Below, piece by piece: positions 32,110 to 43,158 of a stretch of 64,000 bases of DNA (position 1 is the first letter of the stretch; each line of letters starts with the position of its first letter). Made by a program: the position numbers and the translations under genes. Below the pieces are notes generated by a model that searched no databases, had not been told where the DNA came from, and saw only the letters and a program-made list of their open reading frames with translations. The DNA is from Streptomyces sp. NBC_00094 (GTDB lineage: Bacteria; Actinomycetota; Actinomycetes; Streptomycetales; Streptomycetaceae), in NCBI RefSeq assembly GCF_026343125.1, contig NZ_JAPEMB010000001.1, positions 5,089,501 to 5,153,500 of the forward strand, written 5' to 3'.

Positions 32110-34419
32110 TCACGGCAGATAGCCGGAGACGACCAGGCCGTCGGGGAGGGTGAGGAAGACCGCCCCTCCGGCGGCCAGCGCGTCTCCGGACGTCTGCGCC
32201 GTGACGCTGTCGGGCAGATTGGGCCGGTACTCCTCCACGTCGTCCCCGCCCCCGGGGCCGGAGGCCGGGTAGGAGACCACGCGCTCCTTGCTGCTGGTCA
32301 CGACCCGGTCGCCCACGAGGTAGACGCGGTCCGCGGACTCTCCCGCCTCCCACCACCGCTCGCGCCCGCTCTCCAGGTCGTACGTGACGACCGTGCCGCC
32401 CCCGCTGACGACGGCGACCAGCCCGTCCGCGTTCACGGCCGGCCCGGCCGAGACCTCGGTGCCCAGGGTGCGGCGCAGCCGGAGCGTCGCAGGGTCGAGG
32501 ACGCCGACGGTGCCGTCCTGCCGGTGCGTGCAGAGCACGCTGCCGCTCTTCTCGTGGACGACGAACCCGCCGCAGCTCTCCTTGCCGCGCGCCGCCTCCT
32601 TGCCCGTACGGGCGTCCAGGGCCACCGGCACGACACCGAGCGGGACGTAGACCCGCCCCGCCGCCGCGACCGGCTGCTCCGGCAGGGCGTCGAGCGGGGT
32701 CTGCCACAGCTTCTCGCCGTCGGCGAGCCGCACGGCGGTGACCAGGCCCGTCCGCTCGTCGCGCATGTTGACGTACGAGGAGTAGAGGACCCCGTCCAGC
32801 AGGTCGGTGCCCTTCACGGCCCAGTCGGCCCCGGGCCCCGGGATCCTGCCGCGCTCCTTCCCGTCACCGAGCCCGTACGAGACGACCCCGTCCGGCCCCG
32901 TCACGTACGCGGTGTCGCCGACGACCGCCGGGTACTGGGCGCCGCTGCGCAGCCCCTCGCCCCGGCCCGGCACCTTCCACAGCTGCTTGCCGTCCGCCGC
33001 GCTCAGCCCGGTGACCGCGCCGCCGGACCCGGGGCAGACGAGGACCTTCGGGGAGAGTGCGCAGGTTCCGATGCCCGTCTCCACCTCGGCCGTCCAGGGC
33101 GACCAGCCCGCCGGCCGGGAGGAGCGCTCCGTACCGGCCGCGCCGAAGTCGTTGGTACGGCCCGTGCCGCCGTACGGCAGGACGACCCGGCTCAGCGTGG
33201 CCGGAGCCGGATCCTCCGACGAGCCGGGTGTGGTGGGCGCCCCCGCGACCCCACCCGCGGACCCGCCGGACCCACCGGACCCACCGGACCCACCGGAATC
33301 GTCGGTCCGGTTCAGCAGCACCACCCCCGCCGTCGCGAGCACGGCCACCACCACCGCGCCCGCCACGACCGCGCCCCACGGCCGACGGCGCGGCTCCACG
33401 GGCGCGGCGGCCGGAGCGGCAGGCCGGTCCGTCATCGCGGTGGGGGAGTACGGCACGACCGGGCCGAGCGTCGGCAGGTCCGCGACGCCCGCACCGGAGG
33501 ACGCCGCCTCCCCGACGCTCCGCGCGGCCTCCCCGTACTCGGCGAGCAGCGACAACACCCCACCGGGCCAAGGGAATACGGCGGACCGCTCACCGCCCTC
33601 GTCGAGCAGCGACGCCAACTCCCCGGCCGAGGGCCGCTCCGTCGGGTCGAGCCGCAGGCAGCGCTCCACCACGGGCCGTAGCTCCGGCGGAACCCCGGAC
33701 AGTTCGGCGTCGGCCCGGGTGATCCGATAGATCACCGCGGCCATCTCCTCGTCGTGGAACGGCCCGTGGCCGCTCGCCGCGAACGCGAGCACCGCGCCCA
33801 GGCAGAACACGTCCGACGCGGGGACCACCGCCCGGCTGCCCACCAGGTGCTCCGGCGACATGAACCCGGGGGAGCCGACGACCAGGCCGGTCGAGGTGAG
33901 GGCCGTCGCCTCGAAGGCCTGGGCGATGCCGAAGTCGATCAGCTTGGGCCCGGCCGCGCCGAGCAGGACGTTCGCGGGCTTCAGGTCCCGGTGCAGCACC
34001 TCCACCCCGTGGACGTCCGCGAGCGCCCGGGCGAGCGCGCCCCCCAGGGCCCGTACGGCCGCGACGGGCAGCGCCCCCGACCGTACGACGGCCTCGGCGA
34101 GCGAGGGCCCCGGCACGTACTCCGTCGCCAGCCACGGCGAGGGCGCGTCGGCGTCGGCGTCCACGAGCCGCGCCACACCGGGCCCGTCCACGGTCCGCGC
34201 CGCCGCGATCTCCCGCCGGAACCGGGTCCGGAAGTCCCCGTCGACCTCCAGGTCCTCCCGGACGGTCTTCACCGCGACCATCCGGTGCGGATCGGCCGTC
34301 GGCACGTCGGCCCGGCAGGCGAGATGCACCTCGCCCATCCCGCCCGCGCCGATCCGGGCGAGCAGCCGGTAGGGCCCGACGAGCCGCGGGGGCTGTCCCG
34401 GGGGCAGAGCTTCCAGCAT
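32110..34419 (-). CDS. Membrane Ser/Thr protein kinase with extracellular PQQ-type beta-propeller
   Basis: A 769-residue Hanks-type kinase. The cytoplasmic kinase domain (about 14-275) has GAGGMG (24-29), the ATP-binding Lys51 in MVAVKTV, HRDLKPANVLL (near 142), DFGIAQAFEA and SPEHLVG. One membrane helix follows (VVAGAVVVAVLATAGVVLLN, near 355), then a Gly/Ser-Asp linker. The extracellular half contains repeated PQQ-like beta-strands (DGKQLWKVPGRG, ADGEKLWQTPLDALP, ARTGKEAARG, SGRERWWEAGES) forming a propeller sensor. All catalytic residues are present. It is arranged in tandem with a paralogue at 34441, 21 bp away, which suggests a local duplication and one operon. Confidence 0.94.
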   Translation of the reverse strand: MLEALPPGQPPRLVGPYRLLARIGAGGMGEVHLACRADVPTADPHRMVAVKTVREDLEVDGDFRTRFRREIAAARTVDGPGVARLVDADADAPSPWLATEYVPGPSLAEAVVRSGALPVAAVRALGGALARALADVHGVEVLHRDLKPANVLLGAAGPKLIDFGIAQAFEATALTSTGLVVGSPGFMSPEHLVGSRAVVPASDVFCLGAVLAFAASGHGPFHDEEMAAVIYRITRADAELSGVPPELRPVVERCLRLDPTERPSAGELASLLDEGGERSAVFPWPGGVLSLLAEYGEAARSVGEAASSGAGVADLPTLGPVVPYSPTAMTDRPAAPAAAPVEPRRRPWGAVVAGAVVVAVLATAGVVLLNRTDDSGGSGGSGGSGGSAGGVAGAPTTPGSSEDPAPATLSRVVLPYGGTGRTNDFGAAGTERSSRPAGWSPWTAEVETGIGTCALSPKVLVCPGSGGAVTGLSAADGKQLWKVPGRGEGLRSGAQYPAVVGDTAYVTGPDGVVSYGLGDGKERGRIPGPGADWAVKGTDLLDGVLYSSYVNMRDERTGLVTAVRLADGEKLWQTPLDALPEQPVAAAGRVYVPLGVVPVALDARTGKEAARGKESCGGFVVHEKSGSVLCTHRQDGTVGVLDPATLRLRRTLGTEVSAGPAVNADGLVAVVSGGGTVVTYDLESGRERWWEAGESADRVYLVGDRVVTSSKERVVSYPASGPGGGDDVEEYRPNLPDSVTAQTSGDALAAGGAVFLTLPDGLVVSGYLP

Positions 34420-34440
34420 CGAACAGGTCCTTCCGGAACG

Positions 34441-36966
34441 TCACTTGGGGAGTTCGACCGACGCGACGACACCCTTGTCGAAGACGACGTACGCGATCCC
34501 GCCCACCGGCAGGACCTCCGGCGGCCGGATCTTCCTGGACTGCAACTCACCGTAGTCCGGGTCGTAGGACTCCTCCTCGGCGCGCGGCCCGGGCGCCCCC
34601 GGCACCGCCGTGACCCTGGGCGTGCCCGGCGTGCCGTCGGCGCCGAGCCGCACGGTGTGGAGCGAGGAGTAGTCGGCGTACACGATCCGGTCGCCCGCGA
34701 GCAGCGGCGCGGACCAGCTCTGGGCCAGACCGGCCGGAGCCGCCGTGAGCGGGAAGGAGGCGAGCGTCTCGCCGGTGCGCGGGTCGAGGATCCGCAGGCC
34801 CTTGTCCCAGGTCAGGACGGACCGCGGGCCGATCGCGGTGGGGACGGCGGTGCCGAGCGCGCCGGGCAGCGACGCCTTCGAGGCGAGGGTGCGGGCGTCG
34901 AGCAGGTGCAGGGAGGTTCCGGTGTCGGTGCCGTACAAGGCGTCGGCGCAGTACGCCGACGCGCCCACGATCTTGAGCTCCTTGCAGGCCTCGGCGTCCT
35001 GGTCGACCTGTCCGAGCTGGGTGCCCTTCCTGCCGTCGTACGCGACGAGCCCGCCCTGGCTGAGGGCGTAGACGACGCCCCGGGAGTAGGCCACGGGCTC
35101 GTACGCCTGGCGCTCGGCGAAGGAGATCTCCGCGTTGGTGAGCTCCTCGGACCAGAGCTGCCGCCCGTCGGCCAGGGCGAACGCCGTCAGGGCGGCCCGG
35201 ACCTGGATGGAGTCCTCCGTCACCTTCGTCGCCACGAAGACGGTTCCGTCGGCGACGACGGGCCGGGTCTCGAAGCCGCCCTGCGGCCCCTGGGCCGGCT
35301 TCTCCCAGCGCACGGCCCCCGTGCGCGCGTCGCGCACCTGGAGGGAGCTCCCGGCGACGAGGACCACGCTCCCGTCGTGGACGGTGGGGCGCGTGGCGCT
35401 CCCGGCCGTGTGGGGGAACCCGTGGGAGGTGGTGTAGGTGTCGTGCGGTGTGTCCTCGGCGCGCGGGACGTCCCACAGCTTCGTCCCGCTCGCCGGGTCC
35501 AGCGCCTCGTAGCGCCCGTCCGTCGTCCGGCAGACCAGCACCTTCTCGCCGGCCGAGCAGCCGAGCGCCGGCGCGGTCAGCTTCGTCTTCCAGGACTTCC
35601 AGCCGGCCGGCCGCTGGGCCGTGTTCTGCGGGACGACGCCCGAGGCGTCGGCGAGGCCCCGGTCGTCGACGCCCGGGACGCGGGGCCCGGCGGGCGGGGC
35701 GGCCTTCGGCGGCGCCTGCGGCTCCTTCGCCACGCCCTCCGGCCACAGCAGGTACGCGCCGAGGCCGCCGGCCACGACCGCGAGGGCCAGCGCCGCGGCG
35801 AGCACCCGCCGCCTGCGCCCGCGCGCGGGCGGGGCGTCCGGCCGCGCGACCGGCCCCTGCGTCGGTACGGAGTGCAGCCCCGGCACCCCGGAGGTGACCA
35901 CGGGCCGCCGGGGATCGGCCGCGGGCGCGACCTCCAGGAGCGGCCCGCCCGAGGCCACGAGCTGGGCGAGCTCCGTCCCGTACTCGCCGATGTGGTCCCG
36001 GATGCCCTCCGGCCACGGGAAGACCCTCCCCGTCTCCCCGCCGAGCAGCTCCGCGAGCCGCTCGGGCGAGGGCCGCTCCGCGGGATCCAGGGCGAGGCAG
36101 GCGGCGACGGTCCCGCGCAGCTCCTCCGGCACCCGGCTCAGATCGGCCTCGGCCTGCGAGACGCGGTACAGGACGGCGGCAAGGGGCCCGTCGCCGAACG
36201 GGTCCTCGCCGGTCGCCGCGTAACAGAGCAGCGAGCCGAGGCAGAAGACGTCGGACGCGGCCGTCACGCGCCGGGCGCCCGCCACGTGCTCGGGCGACAT
36301 GAAGGAGGGCGTGCCGACCATGAGACCGGTGGCGGTCATGGTGGTGGCGGCGCTGCTGCGGGCGATGCCGAAGTCGATGAGGCGGGGCCCGTCGACGGAG
36401 AGCATGACGTTCCCGGGCTTGAGGTCCCGGTGCAGGACCCCGGCCGCGTGCAGGTCGGCGAGGGCGCGGGCGATCCCGGCGCCGACCGCGCGGACCGTGG
36501 CGACGGGCAGTGCGCCGCCGCGCCGCACGGCCTGGGAGAGGCTGGGTCCGGGGACGTACGCGGTGGCCAGCCACGGCACCTCGGCGTCGGCGTCGCCGCC
36601 GACGGGCGCGACGGCGTACGGGCTGGAGACGAGCCCGGCGACCTTGATCTCGCGGCGGAACCGGTCACGGAAGGCGGGATCGCCCGCGACATCACGCCGC
36701 ACGGTCTTCACGGCCACGAAGACCCCGCGCTCCGAGGAACCGCGCTCCGAGACCCGGCCCTCCGGGGAGCCGCCCTCCGAGGAACCGCCCTCCGGGGAAT
36801 CACCGCCCGAGGAGTCACCGCCCGGGGAGTCACCCCCCGAACCGCCCCCGGCCCCCCGTCCCAGGAAGACCTCGCCCATGCCGCCGGCGCCGAGCCGGGC
36901 CAGCACCTCATAGGGTCCGATCCGTCGTGGCGTGCCTTCACGCAGCGGTCCCAGCACTGTGCCCAT
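34441..36966 (-). CDS. Membrane Ser/Thr protein kinase with PQQ-type propeller and an N-lobe insertion
   Basis: A paralogue of the kinase downstream, 841 residues. The kinase domain has GAGGMG (26-31), HRDLKPGNVML, DFGIARSSAA and SPEHVAG. Lys87 of FVAVKTV is 57 residues after the Gly-loop start, against 27 in the neighbour, owing to a repetitive Gly/Ser/Asp/Glu insertion (about 38-80). A membrane helix lies near 395 (VLAAALALAVVAGGLGAYLL). The extracellular part has PQQ repeats (SGTKLWDVPRAE, TGAVRWEKPAQG, DGRQLWSEELTN, RKGTQLGQVDQD). The upstream gap carries two palindromes that may control the pair. Confidence 0.93.
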   Translation of the reverse strand: MGTVLGPLREGTPRRIGPYEVLARLGAGGMGEVFLGRGAGGGSGGDSPGGDSSGGDSPEGGSSEGGSPEGRVSERGSSERGVFVAVKTVRRDVAGDPAFRDRFRREIKVAGLVSSPYAVAPVGGDADAEVPWLATAYVPGPSLSQAVRRGGALPVATVRAVGAGIARALADLHAAGVLHRDLKPGNVMLSVDGPRLIDFGIARSSAATTMTATGLMVGTPSFMSPEHVAGARRVTAASDVFCLGSLLCYAATGEDPFGDGPLAAVLYRVSQAEADLSRVPEELRGTVAACLALDPAERPSPERLAELLGGETGRVFPWPEGIRDHIGEYGTELAQLVASGGPLLEVAPAADPRRPVVTSGVPGLHSVPTQGPVARPDAPPARGRRRRVLAAALALAVVAGGLGAYLLWPEGVAKEPQAPPKAAPPAGPRVPGVDDRGLADASGVVPQNTAQRPAGWKSWKTKLTAPALGCSAGEKVLVCRTTDGRYEALDPASGTKLWDVPRAEDTPHDTYTTSHGFPHTAGSATRPTVHDGSVVLVAGSSLQVRDARTGAVRWEKPAQGPQGGFETRPVVADGTVFVATKVTEDSIQVRAALTAFALADGRQLWSEELTNAEISFAERQAYEPVAYSRGVVYALSQGGLVAYDGRKGTQLGQVDQDAEACKELKIVGASAYCADALYGTDTGTSLHLLDARTLASKASLPGALGTAVPTAIGPRSVLTWDKGLRILDPRTGETLASFPLTAAPAGLAQSWSAPLLAGDRIVYADYSSLHTVRLGADGTPGTPRVTAVPGAPGPRAEEESYDPDYGELQSRKIRPPEVLPVGGIAYVVFDKGVVASVELPK

Positions 36967-36975
36967 CCCCCCTGA

Positions 36976-37014
36976 TGACGCAACGTCAGGGCCGCATCAT
37001 TGCATGTGCATGCA
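36976..37014 (-). promoter_or_regulatory. Two palindromes upstream of the kinase pair
   Basis: TGACG-CAA-CGTCA (36976-36988) and TGCATG-TG-CATGCA (37001-37014) lie 10-48 bp before the kinase ATG at 36966, where promoter and operator would be expected. Confidence 0.4.
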
Positions 37015-37018
37015 AGGC

Positions 37019-37051
37019 GAAGGGCCGGGCCCCGAGGGGGTCCGGCCCTTC
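37019..37051 (-). terminator. greA terminator
   Basis: GAAGGGCCGG and CCGGCCCTTC form a 10-bp stem around 13 bases, 26 bp beyond the greA stop. Confidence 0.75.
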
Positions 37052-37076
37052 ACGCGAAGGCGGGGTGAGCGGCGCC

Positions 37077-37574
37077 TCAGCCGGTGTACGGCTTGGCGCT
37101 GAGGATCTTCACCGCGGCCTTCTTGCCGTTCGGCAGCTCGTACTCGGCGTCGTCACCGGCCTTCTTGCCGTTGAGGCCGACGCCGAGCGGCGACTGCGGC
37201 GAGTAGATCTCGATGTCACCGCTCGCGTACTCGCGGGAGGCGAGCAGGAAGGTCAGCGTGTCGTCCTCGTCGCCGTCGAAGGCGATCGTGACGACCATGC
37301 CGGGCTCGACGACGCCGTCGTCCGCCGGGGCCTCGCCGACCTTGGCGTGCTCGAGCAGCTGGGTGAGCTGGCGGACCCGGAGCTCCTGCTTGCCCTGCTC
37401 CTCCTTGGCCGCGTGGTACCCGCCGTTCTCGCGCAGATCGCCCTCTTCGCGTGCGGCGGCGATCTTGGTGGCGATCTCGGTACGCGCGGGACCAGACAGG
37501 TACTCAAGCTCTCCCTTGAGCTTGTCGTACGCCTCCTGGGTGAGCCAGGTGACGTTGTCGCTGGTCTGGGTCAC
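37077..37574 (-). CDS. greA: Transcription elongation factor GreA
   Basis: Rescues backtracked RNA polymerase by stimulating transcript cleavage. The 165-residue length is normal. The N-terminal coiled coil (about 8-80) starts WLTQEAYDKLKGELEYLSGP and has the acidic tip residues in AREEGDLRENGGYHAAKEEQ. The C-terminal globular domain holds IEIYSPQSPLGVGLNGKKAG. The GTG at 37574 has AGGAG 5 bp upstream and gives VTQTSDNVTWL. An in-frame ATG at 37604 would include the Shine-Dalgarno sequence in the coding region and is rejected. It is followed by its own terminator. Confidence 0.97.
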   Translation of the reverse strand: MTQTSDNVTWLTQEAYDKLKGELEYLSGPARTEIATKIAAAREEGDLRENGGYHAAKEEQGKQELRVRQLTQLLEHAKVGEAPADDGVVEPGMVVTIAFDGDEDDTLTFLLASREYASGDIEIYSPQSPLGVGLNGKKAGDDAEYELPNGKKAAVKILSAKPYTG

Positions 37575-37763
37575 AGGTGCTCCTCGTAGGTACTGGGAAT
37601 ACAAAGCATCGCCCTACACGGGAAGCAGGCGCTTCCCGGGTGGGCGAAACCACGAGCCTAACAATGAGTGGCGAAAAGCGGGAGGACATCAGTCATGAAG
37701 ATGGCGTCACCCCAGGTCACGCTCATGACCCGCCGGGACTCGTCACCCGGTCCCTACCCACCG

Positions 37764-38165
37764 CTACCGAGCCGTACACCCCACGAGCTCGGCACTGGTC
37801 GCGAGCGCGGTCGTACGGAGCGTGAAGACGTCGTCGACCCGGCCGGCGGGGTCATCGATCCGGACGTCCTTGCGGGCCACCTCGGCGCCGTCCTCGGCGC
37901 GCGAGCGCAGCGTGCAGACGCCCTTGACGCCCTCGTCCTTGCGGATCTCCAGGTGCACCTGCACCTCGGTGGGGCTCACGACGTCGAACTTGATCATCTC
38001 GGCGCTGATCTTGCTGTCGACGACGTAGTGCCAGCCGAACCAGCCCATCATGCCGAGGAAGAGGACCCCGAGCACCGCTCCGGTGACCTTGAGCTTGCGG
38101 TCGGCCCGCTCGTCCGCGGAGCGCCCGTAGCGCCCTTCGGGCAGCTGCTCTCGCACCGCGCTCAT
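37764..38165 (-). CDS. DUF4307 membrane protein
   Basis: A 133-residue protein with a basic cytoplasmic N-terminus (LPEGRYGRSADERADRKLKV), one membrane helix (VTGAVLGVLFLGMMGWFGWH, about 32-51) and an extracellular Ig-like beta-domain (SAEMIKFDVVSPTEVQVHLE). Two cysteines (VCTLRS and VGCTAR) may form a disulfide. This is the DUF4307 pattern; the function is unknown. It is divergent from mca, with 98 bp shared upstream, an arrangement conserved in Streptomyces as I recall. ATG 38165 has AGAGGA upstream. Confidence 0.9.
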   Translation of the reverse strand: MSAVREQLPEGRYGRSADERADRKLKVTGAVLGVLFLGMMGWFGWHYVVDSKISAEMIKFDVVSPTEVQVHLEIRKDEGVKGVCTLRSRAEDGAEVARKDVRIDDPAGRVDDVFTLRTTALATSAELVGCTAR

Positions 38166-38263
38166 GGTGGATCCTCTCGAAGCCGGGGGTGGCGGAATTT
38201 TCACTCCCCCGATTCCGTCACTATAGAAGCCTCCCTCCGCGTCGAATCACTGAGGATCGAGTC

Positions 38264-39145
38264 TTGACTGAGCAGCTGCGCCTGATGGCCGTTCACGCCC
38301 ACCCCGACGACGAGTCGAGCAAGGGTGCGGCCACGATGGCCAAGTACGTGTCCGAGGGGGTGGACGTCATCGTGGTGACGTGCACGGGCGGCGAGCGCGG
38401 CTCGGTCCTCAACCCCCAGCTCCAGGGTGACGCCTACATCGAGGCGAACATCCACGAGGTGCGCCGCAAGGAGATGGACGAGGCCCGCGAGATCCTCGGC
38501 GTCTCCCAGGAGTGGCTGGGCTTCGTCGACTCGGGTCTGCCCGAGGGCGACCCGCTGCCTCCGCTCCCCGAGGGCTGCTTCGCCCTCCAGGACGTGGACG
38601 TGGCCGCCGGCGAGCTGGTCCGGAAGATCCGCTCCTTCCGTCCGCAGGTCATCACGACCTACGACGAGAACGGCGGCTACCCGCACCCCGACCACATCAT
38701 GACCCACAAGATCACGATGGTGGCCTTCGACGGCGCGACGGACACCGAGAAGTACCCGGAGGCCGAGTTCGGCCCGTCGTGGCAGCCCCTGAAGCTCTAC
38801 TACAACCAGGGCTTCAACCGTCCCCGCACGGTCGCCCTGCACGAGGCGCTGCTCGCCCGCGGGATGGAGTCCCCGTACGGCGAGTGGCTGGAGCGCTGGA
38901 AGGAGTTCCAGCGCTCGGAGCGGACGCTGACCACCTTCGTGCCCTGCGCCGACTTCTTCGAGACCCGCGACAAGGCCCTGATCGCCCACCGCACCCAGAT
39001 CGACCCCGACGGCGGCTGGTTCCGGGTCCCGATGGAGATCCAGAAGGAGGTCTGGCCGACGGAGGAGTACGAGCTCAGCAAGGCGCTGGTCCCGACCTCC
39101 CTCCCCGAGGAAGATCTCTTCGCGGGCATCCGCGACAATGCCTGA
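38264..39145 (+). CDS. mca: Mycothiol S-conjugate amidase
   Basis: Cleaves mycothiol S-conjugates to release mercapturic acids for export, detoxifying electrophiles in the cytoplasm. The 293-residue protein has the zinc-binding AHPDDES motif at 12-18 and PHPDH near 142, with the family segments SSKGAATMAKYVSEGVDVIV and TCTGGERGSVLNPQ. SKGAA after the first motif separates Mca from the related MshB deacetylase. The start is the TTG at 38264 with GAGGA 7 bp upstream; no ATG fits before the zinc motif. A small membrane-protein gene follows almost directly. Confidence 0.94.
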   Translation: MTEQLRLMAVHAHPDDESSKGAATMAKYVSEGVDVIVVTCTGGERGSVLNPQLQGDAYIEANIHEVRRKEMDEAREILGVSQEWLGFVDSGLPEGDPLPPLPEGCFALQDVDVAAGELVRKIRSFRPQVITTYDENGGYPHPDHIMTHKITMVAFDGATDTEKYPEAEFGPSWQPLKLYYNQGFNRPRTVALHEALLARGMESPYGEWLERWKEFQRSERTLTTFVPCADFFETRDKALIAHRTQIDPDGGWFRVPMEIQKEVWPTEEYELSKALVPTSLPEEDLFAGIRDNA

Positions 39146-39146
39146 C

Positions 39147-39383
39147 ATGAGCGCACACCTGGCACTGACCCAGCTTGTCCCCTTCGCCGCCGAAGAGCTG
39201 GACAAGAACAAGGTGACCCCCGGCGTCCTCGGCTTCGTCGTCTTCGCGGTCCTGGCCGTCGCGGTCTGGCTGCTGATGAAGTCGATGAACCGCCACATGG
39301 GCAAGGTCTCCTTCGAGGAGGCCCCGGACCCGGACGCCACCCCGGACACCCCGGCCGCCAAGGCCGGCGCCGCCGGGAAGTAG
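39147..39383 (+). CDS. Small single-pass membrane protein
   Basis: A 78-residue protein with an amphipathic N-terminus (MSAHLALTQLVPFAAEELDK), one transmembrane helix (VLGFVVFAVLAVAVWLLMKS) and a charged, Ala/Pro-rich cytoplasmic tail. It is conserved after mca in Streptomyces as far as I recall; the role is unknown. An ATG at 39138 in the same frame would overlap the mca end by 8 bp; either could be used. Confidence 0.85.
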   Translation: MSAHLALTQLVPFAAEELDKNKVTPGVLGFVVFAVLAVAVWLLMKSMNRHMGKVSFEEAPDPDATPDTPAAKAGAAGK

Positions 39384-39451
39384 CCGGAGCGGCCGGAAGC
39401 AGCCGGAAAGCCGCCACAGGGCGGCGGACCGGCAGGTCACGCGACGCCCCG

Positions 39452-39480
39452 ACGGCCCGCACCCCCGTGGTGCGGGCCGT
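39452..39480 (+). terminator. Terminator after the mca unit
   Basis: ACGGCCCGCACC and GGTGCGGGCCGT form a perfect 12-bp stem around 5 bases. It ends 18 bp before the next start codon. Confidence 0.75.
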
Positions 39481-39498
39481 CTGCGGCAGGATGGGCCC

Positions 39499-41526
<2,028 letters not shown>

Positions 41527-41545
41527 GTCCCGGCCGGAACGGGGA

Positions 41546-41583
41546 CGGCCCCGCCACCCCTCCGAGGAGGGGCGGCGGGGCCG
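41546..41583. terminator. Bidirectional terminator
   Basis: CGGCCCCGCC and GGCGGGGCCG, with inner CCCCTCC/GGAGGGG pairing, form a long near-perfect stem between the DUF255 gene and the converging first rodlin. Confidence 0.8.
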
Positions 41584-41603
41584 CCGTCGCCGAGCGTCGT
41601 CGC

Positions 41604-42011
41604 TCAGCTGTTGCCGGCGCCGTTGCCGGACAGCACGGGGATGTCGCTGAGGATGTGCGACAGCGGCTCGTCACCCTTGGCCTGGGTGGAGTTCTCGACG
41701 CACTGCTGGTTCTGCGGGGAGGACAGGACGTTGATGTCCTGGACCGCGATCGGGATGAGACCGACGATCGAACCGGCGTTGACCTTGGCCGGCAGGCCGA
41801 CGCACGGCTTGTTCAGGGAACCCTGGACGAGCGCGAACTGCGGGCTCATGTTGCCGTACGTGGCGGAGTTGCCGAACTCCTGGTGGGCACCGTTGCCGCT
41901 CAGCGAGGTGGTGCCACCGTCGTCGGCGATCGCGAGCGCCTGTCCGGCACCCGCCGCCGTCGCGCCGACGACCGACGCGGCCACAGCAGCCGTAGCCAAC
42001 AGCTTCTTCAT
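41604..42011 (-). CDS. Rodlin (first copy)
   Basis: Rodlins form the paired-rodlet layer on aerial hyphae and spores together with chaplins. The 135-residue protein has a signal peptide (MKKLLATAAVAASVVGATAA, cleaved near GQALA), then the rodlin pattern DDGGTTSLSGNGAHQEFGNS, MSPQFALVQGSLNKPCVGLP, VQDINVLSSPQNQQCVENST and SHILSDIPVLSGNG, with the two conserved Cys. It is strongly similar to the copies at 43539 and 44168, most closely the first. A promoter shared by all three lies 49 bp upstream. Mature secreted length is about 108 residues, normal for RdlA/RdlB. Confidence 0.93.
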   Translation of the reverse strand: MKKLLATAAVAASVVGATAAGAGQALAIADDGGTTSLSGNGAHQEFGNSATYGNMSPQFALVQGSLNKPCVGLPAKVNAGSIVGLIPIAVQDINVLSSPQNQQCVENSTQAKGDEPLSHILSDIPVLSGNGAGNS

Positions 42012-42059
42012 TGTTCAGGCCTTTCGGATACTGGCTCGCTCAGTGCCGAGCCGTGCTGA

Positions 42060-42086
42060 TCAACTGGTCAGAGGCCCGGAGGTTCC
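42060..42086 (-). promoter_or_regulatory. Rodlin-type promoter (copy 1)
   Basis: GGAACC (42081-42086), 15-bp spacer, AGTTGA (42060-42065), read on the minus strand, 49 bp before the rodlin ATG. The same hexamers and spacing precede the other two rodlins. They resemble the sigma-BldN consensus (CGTAAC, 16-17 bp, CGTTGA) as I remember it. Confidence 0.65.
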
Positions 42087-42105
42087 GGGAAGTCCACCGG
42101 ACGGC

Positions 42106-43158
42106 CTACGGGCAGATGAGCGAAGACCCCGTGGCGGGCCGGTACGTGGCCGCCGGGATCAGGCTGGGCGCGACGTCCCCGGCGACCGGCAGCGGCCGGT
42201 CCTCCCGCAGCCGCCCGAAGACCTCCGCCGCCCCCTCCTCGTCCCAGGCGACCGTGGACCCGACGCCCTCGATGGCCGGGTTGAAGTCCCGTACGGGCAC
42301 GGTCGCGAACTCCGTACGGTCCGGGGGCAGCTCCCGCAGCCGCGCGGCGAGGGTCAGCAGCTCCGCCGTCGAGATCGCGCGCTCGCCCTCCGCCGTCCCG
42401 CGCAGGGTCGCGGCGAACTCCCTCAGCCGCGCCGGATCGTCGAGGACACCTTCGTGGAGCTGCCGCAGCGTGTTGACGACGAACTTCTGCTGCTTCTGGA
42501 TCCGGCCGAAGTCCATCTGCCCGTCCGCCTTTCGCGAGCGGACGTACTGGAGTGCCTCGCCGCCCCCGACGCGCTTGGTCCCGGGCTGCAGGTCGATGCC
42601 GGTGGCGGGGTCCTTGAGCGGCTGCGCCGTACAGACGGGGACCCCACCGTCGACACGGTCCACGGTGTCCATGAACCGCCGGAAGTCGATCTCCAGATAG
42701 CGGTGGACCGGGAGGCCGGTCATCGACTCGACGGTCTCCACGGCGAAGGAGGGACCGCCCTCCGCCCAGGCGCTGTTGATCTTCGCGGGATGGGCGCCGT
42801 GGACCTTGCCGGTCCGTCGGTCGCGGTGGTCGGCGGGGAAGGCGGTGAGCGAGTCGCGCGGCAGCCCCACGACGTCGACGCGGTCGTTCTCCGCGGAGAC
42901 GTGGACCAGCATGATCACGTCCGTGCAGTCGCACTCCTGCCCGCCGAGCCGGAAGCGCTCCTTCTCCTCCTCGGTGACGCCCTTGCGGGTGTCGAGGCCG
43001 ACCACCAGGAGGTTCAGCCCCTTCTCCGGGGAGGGGAGTTCGGTCGGGACGGCGGTCGCGGCGACGGCGAGGGCACCGGGAACGAGAGCGGCGAGAGCGG
43101 CGAGTGCCGCCGGGACGAGCAGCGGCCGACGGGGCCGCTTCGGGCGCGCGAATTTCAT
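42106..43158 (-). CDS. LytR-CpsA-Psr (LCP) family glycopolymer transferase
   Basis: Attaches phosphate-linked glycopolymers from an undecaprenyl carrier to peptidoglycan, on the outer face of the membrane. The 350-residue protein has a basic start and one membrane helix (PLLVPAALAALAALVPGALA). The LCP domain (about 48-240) contains NLLVVGLDTR, DVIMLVHVSAENDRVDVVGL-PRDSL, KINSAWAEGG, VDRVDGGV and LQYVRSRKADGQMDFGRIQKQQ, with the catalytic Arg and Asp residues in these segments. It lies between two rodlin genes. Whether it acts on the exopolysaccharide made from 49.6-60.4 kb or on teichoic-type polymers is open. Confidence 0.92.
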   Translation of the reverse strand: MKFARPKRPRRPLLVPAALAALAALVPGALAVAATAVPTELPSPEKGLNLLVVGLDTRKGVTEEEKERFRLGGQECDCTDVIMLVHVSAENDRVDVVGLPRDSLTAFPADHRDRRTGKVHGAHPAKINSAWAEGGPSFAVETVESMTGLPVHRYLEIDFRRFMDTVDRVDGGVPVCTAQPLKDPATGIDLQPGTKRVGGGEALQYVRSRKADGQMDFGRIQKQQKFVVNTLRQLHEGVLDDPARLREFAATLRGTAEGERAISTAELLTLAARLRELPPDRTEFATVPVRDFNPAIEGVGSTVAWDEEGAAEVFGRLREDRPLPVAGDVAPSLIPAATYRPATGSSLICP

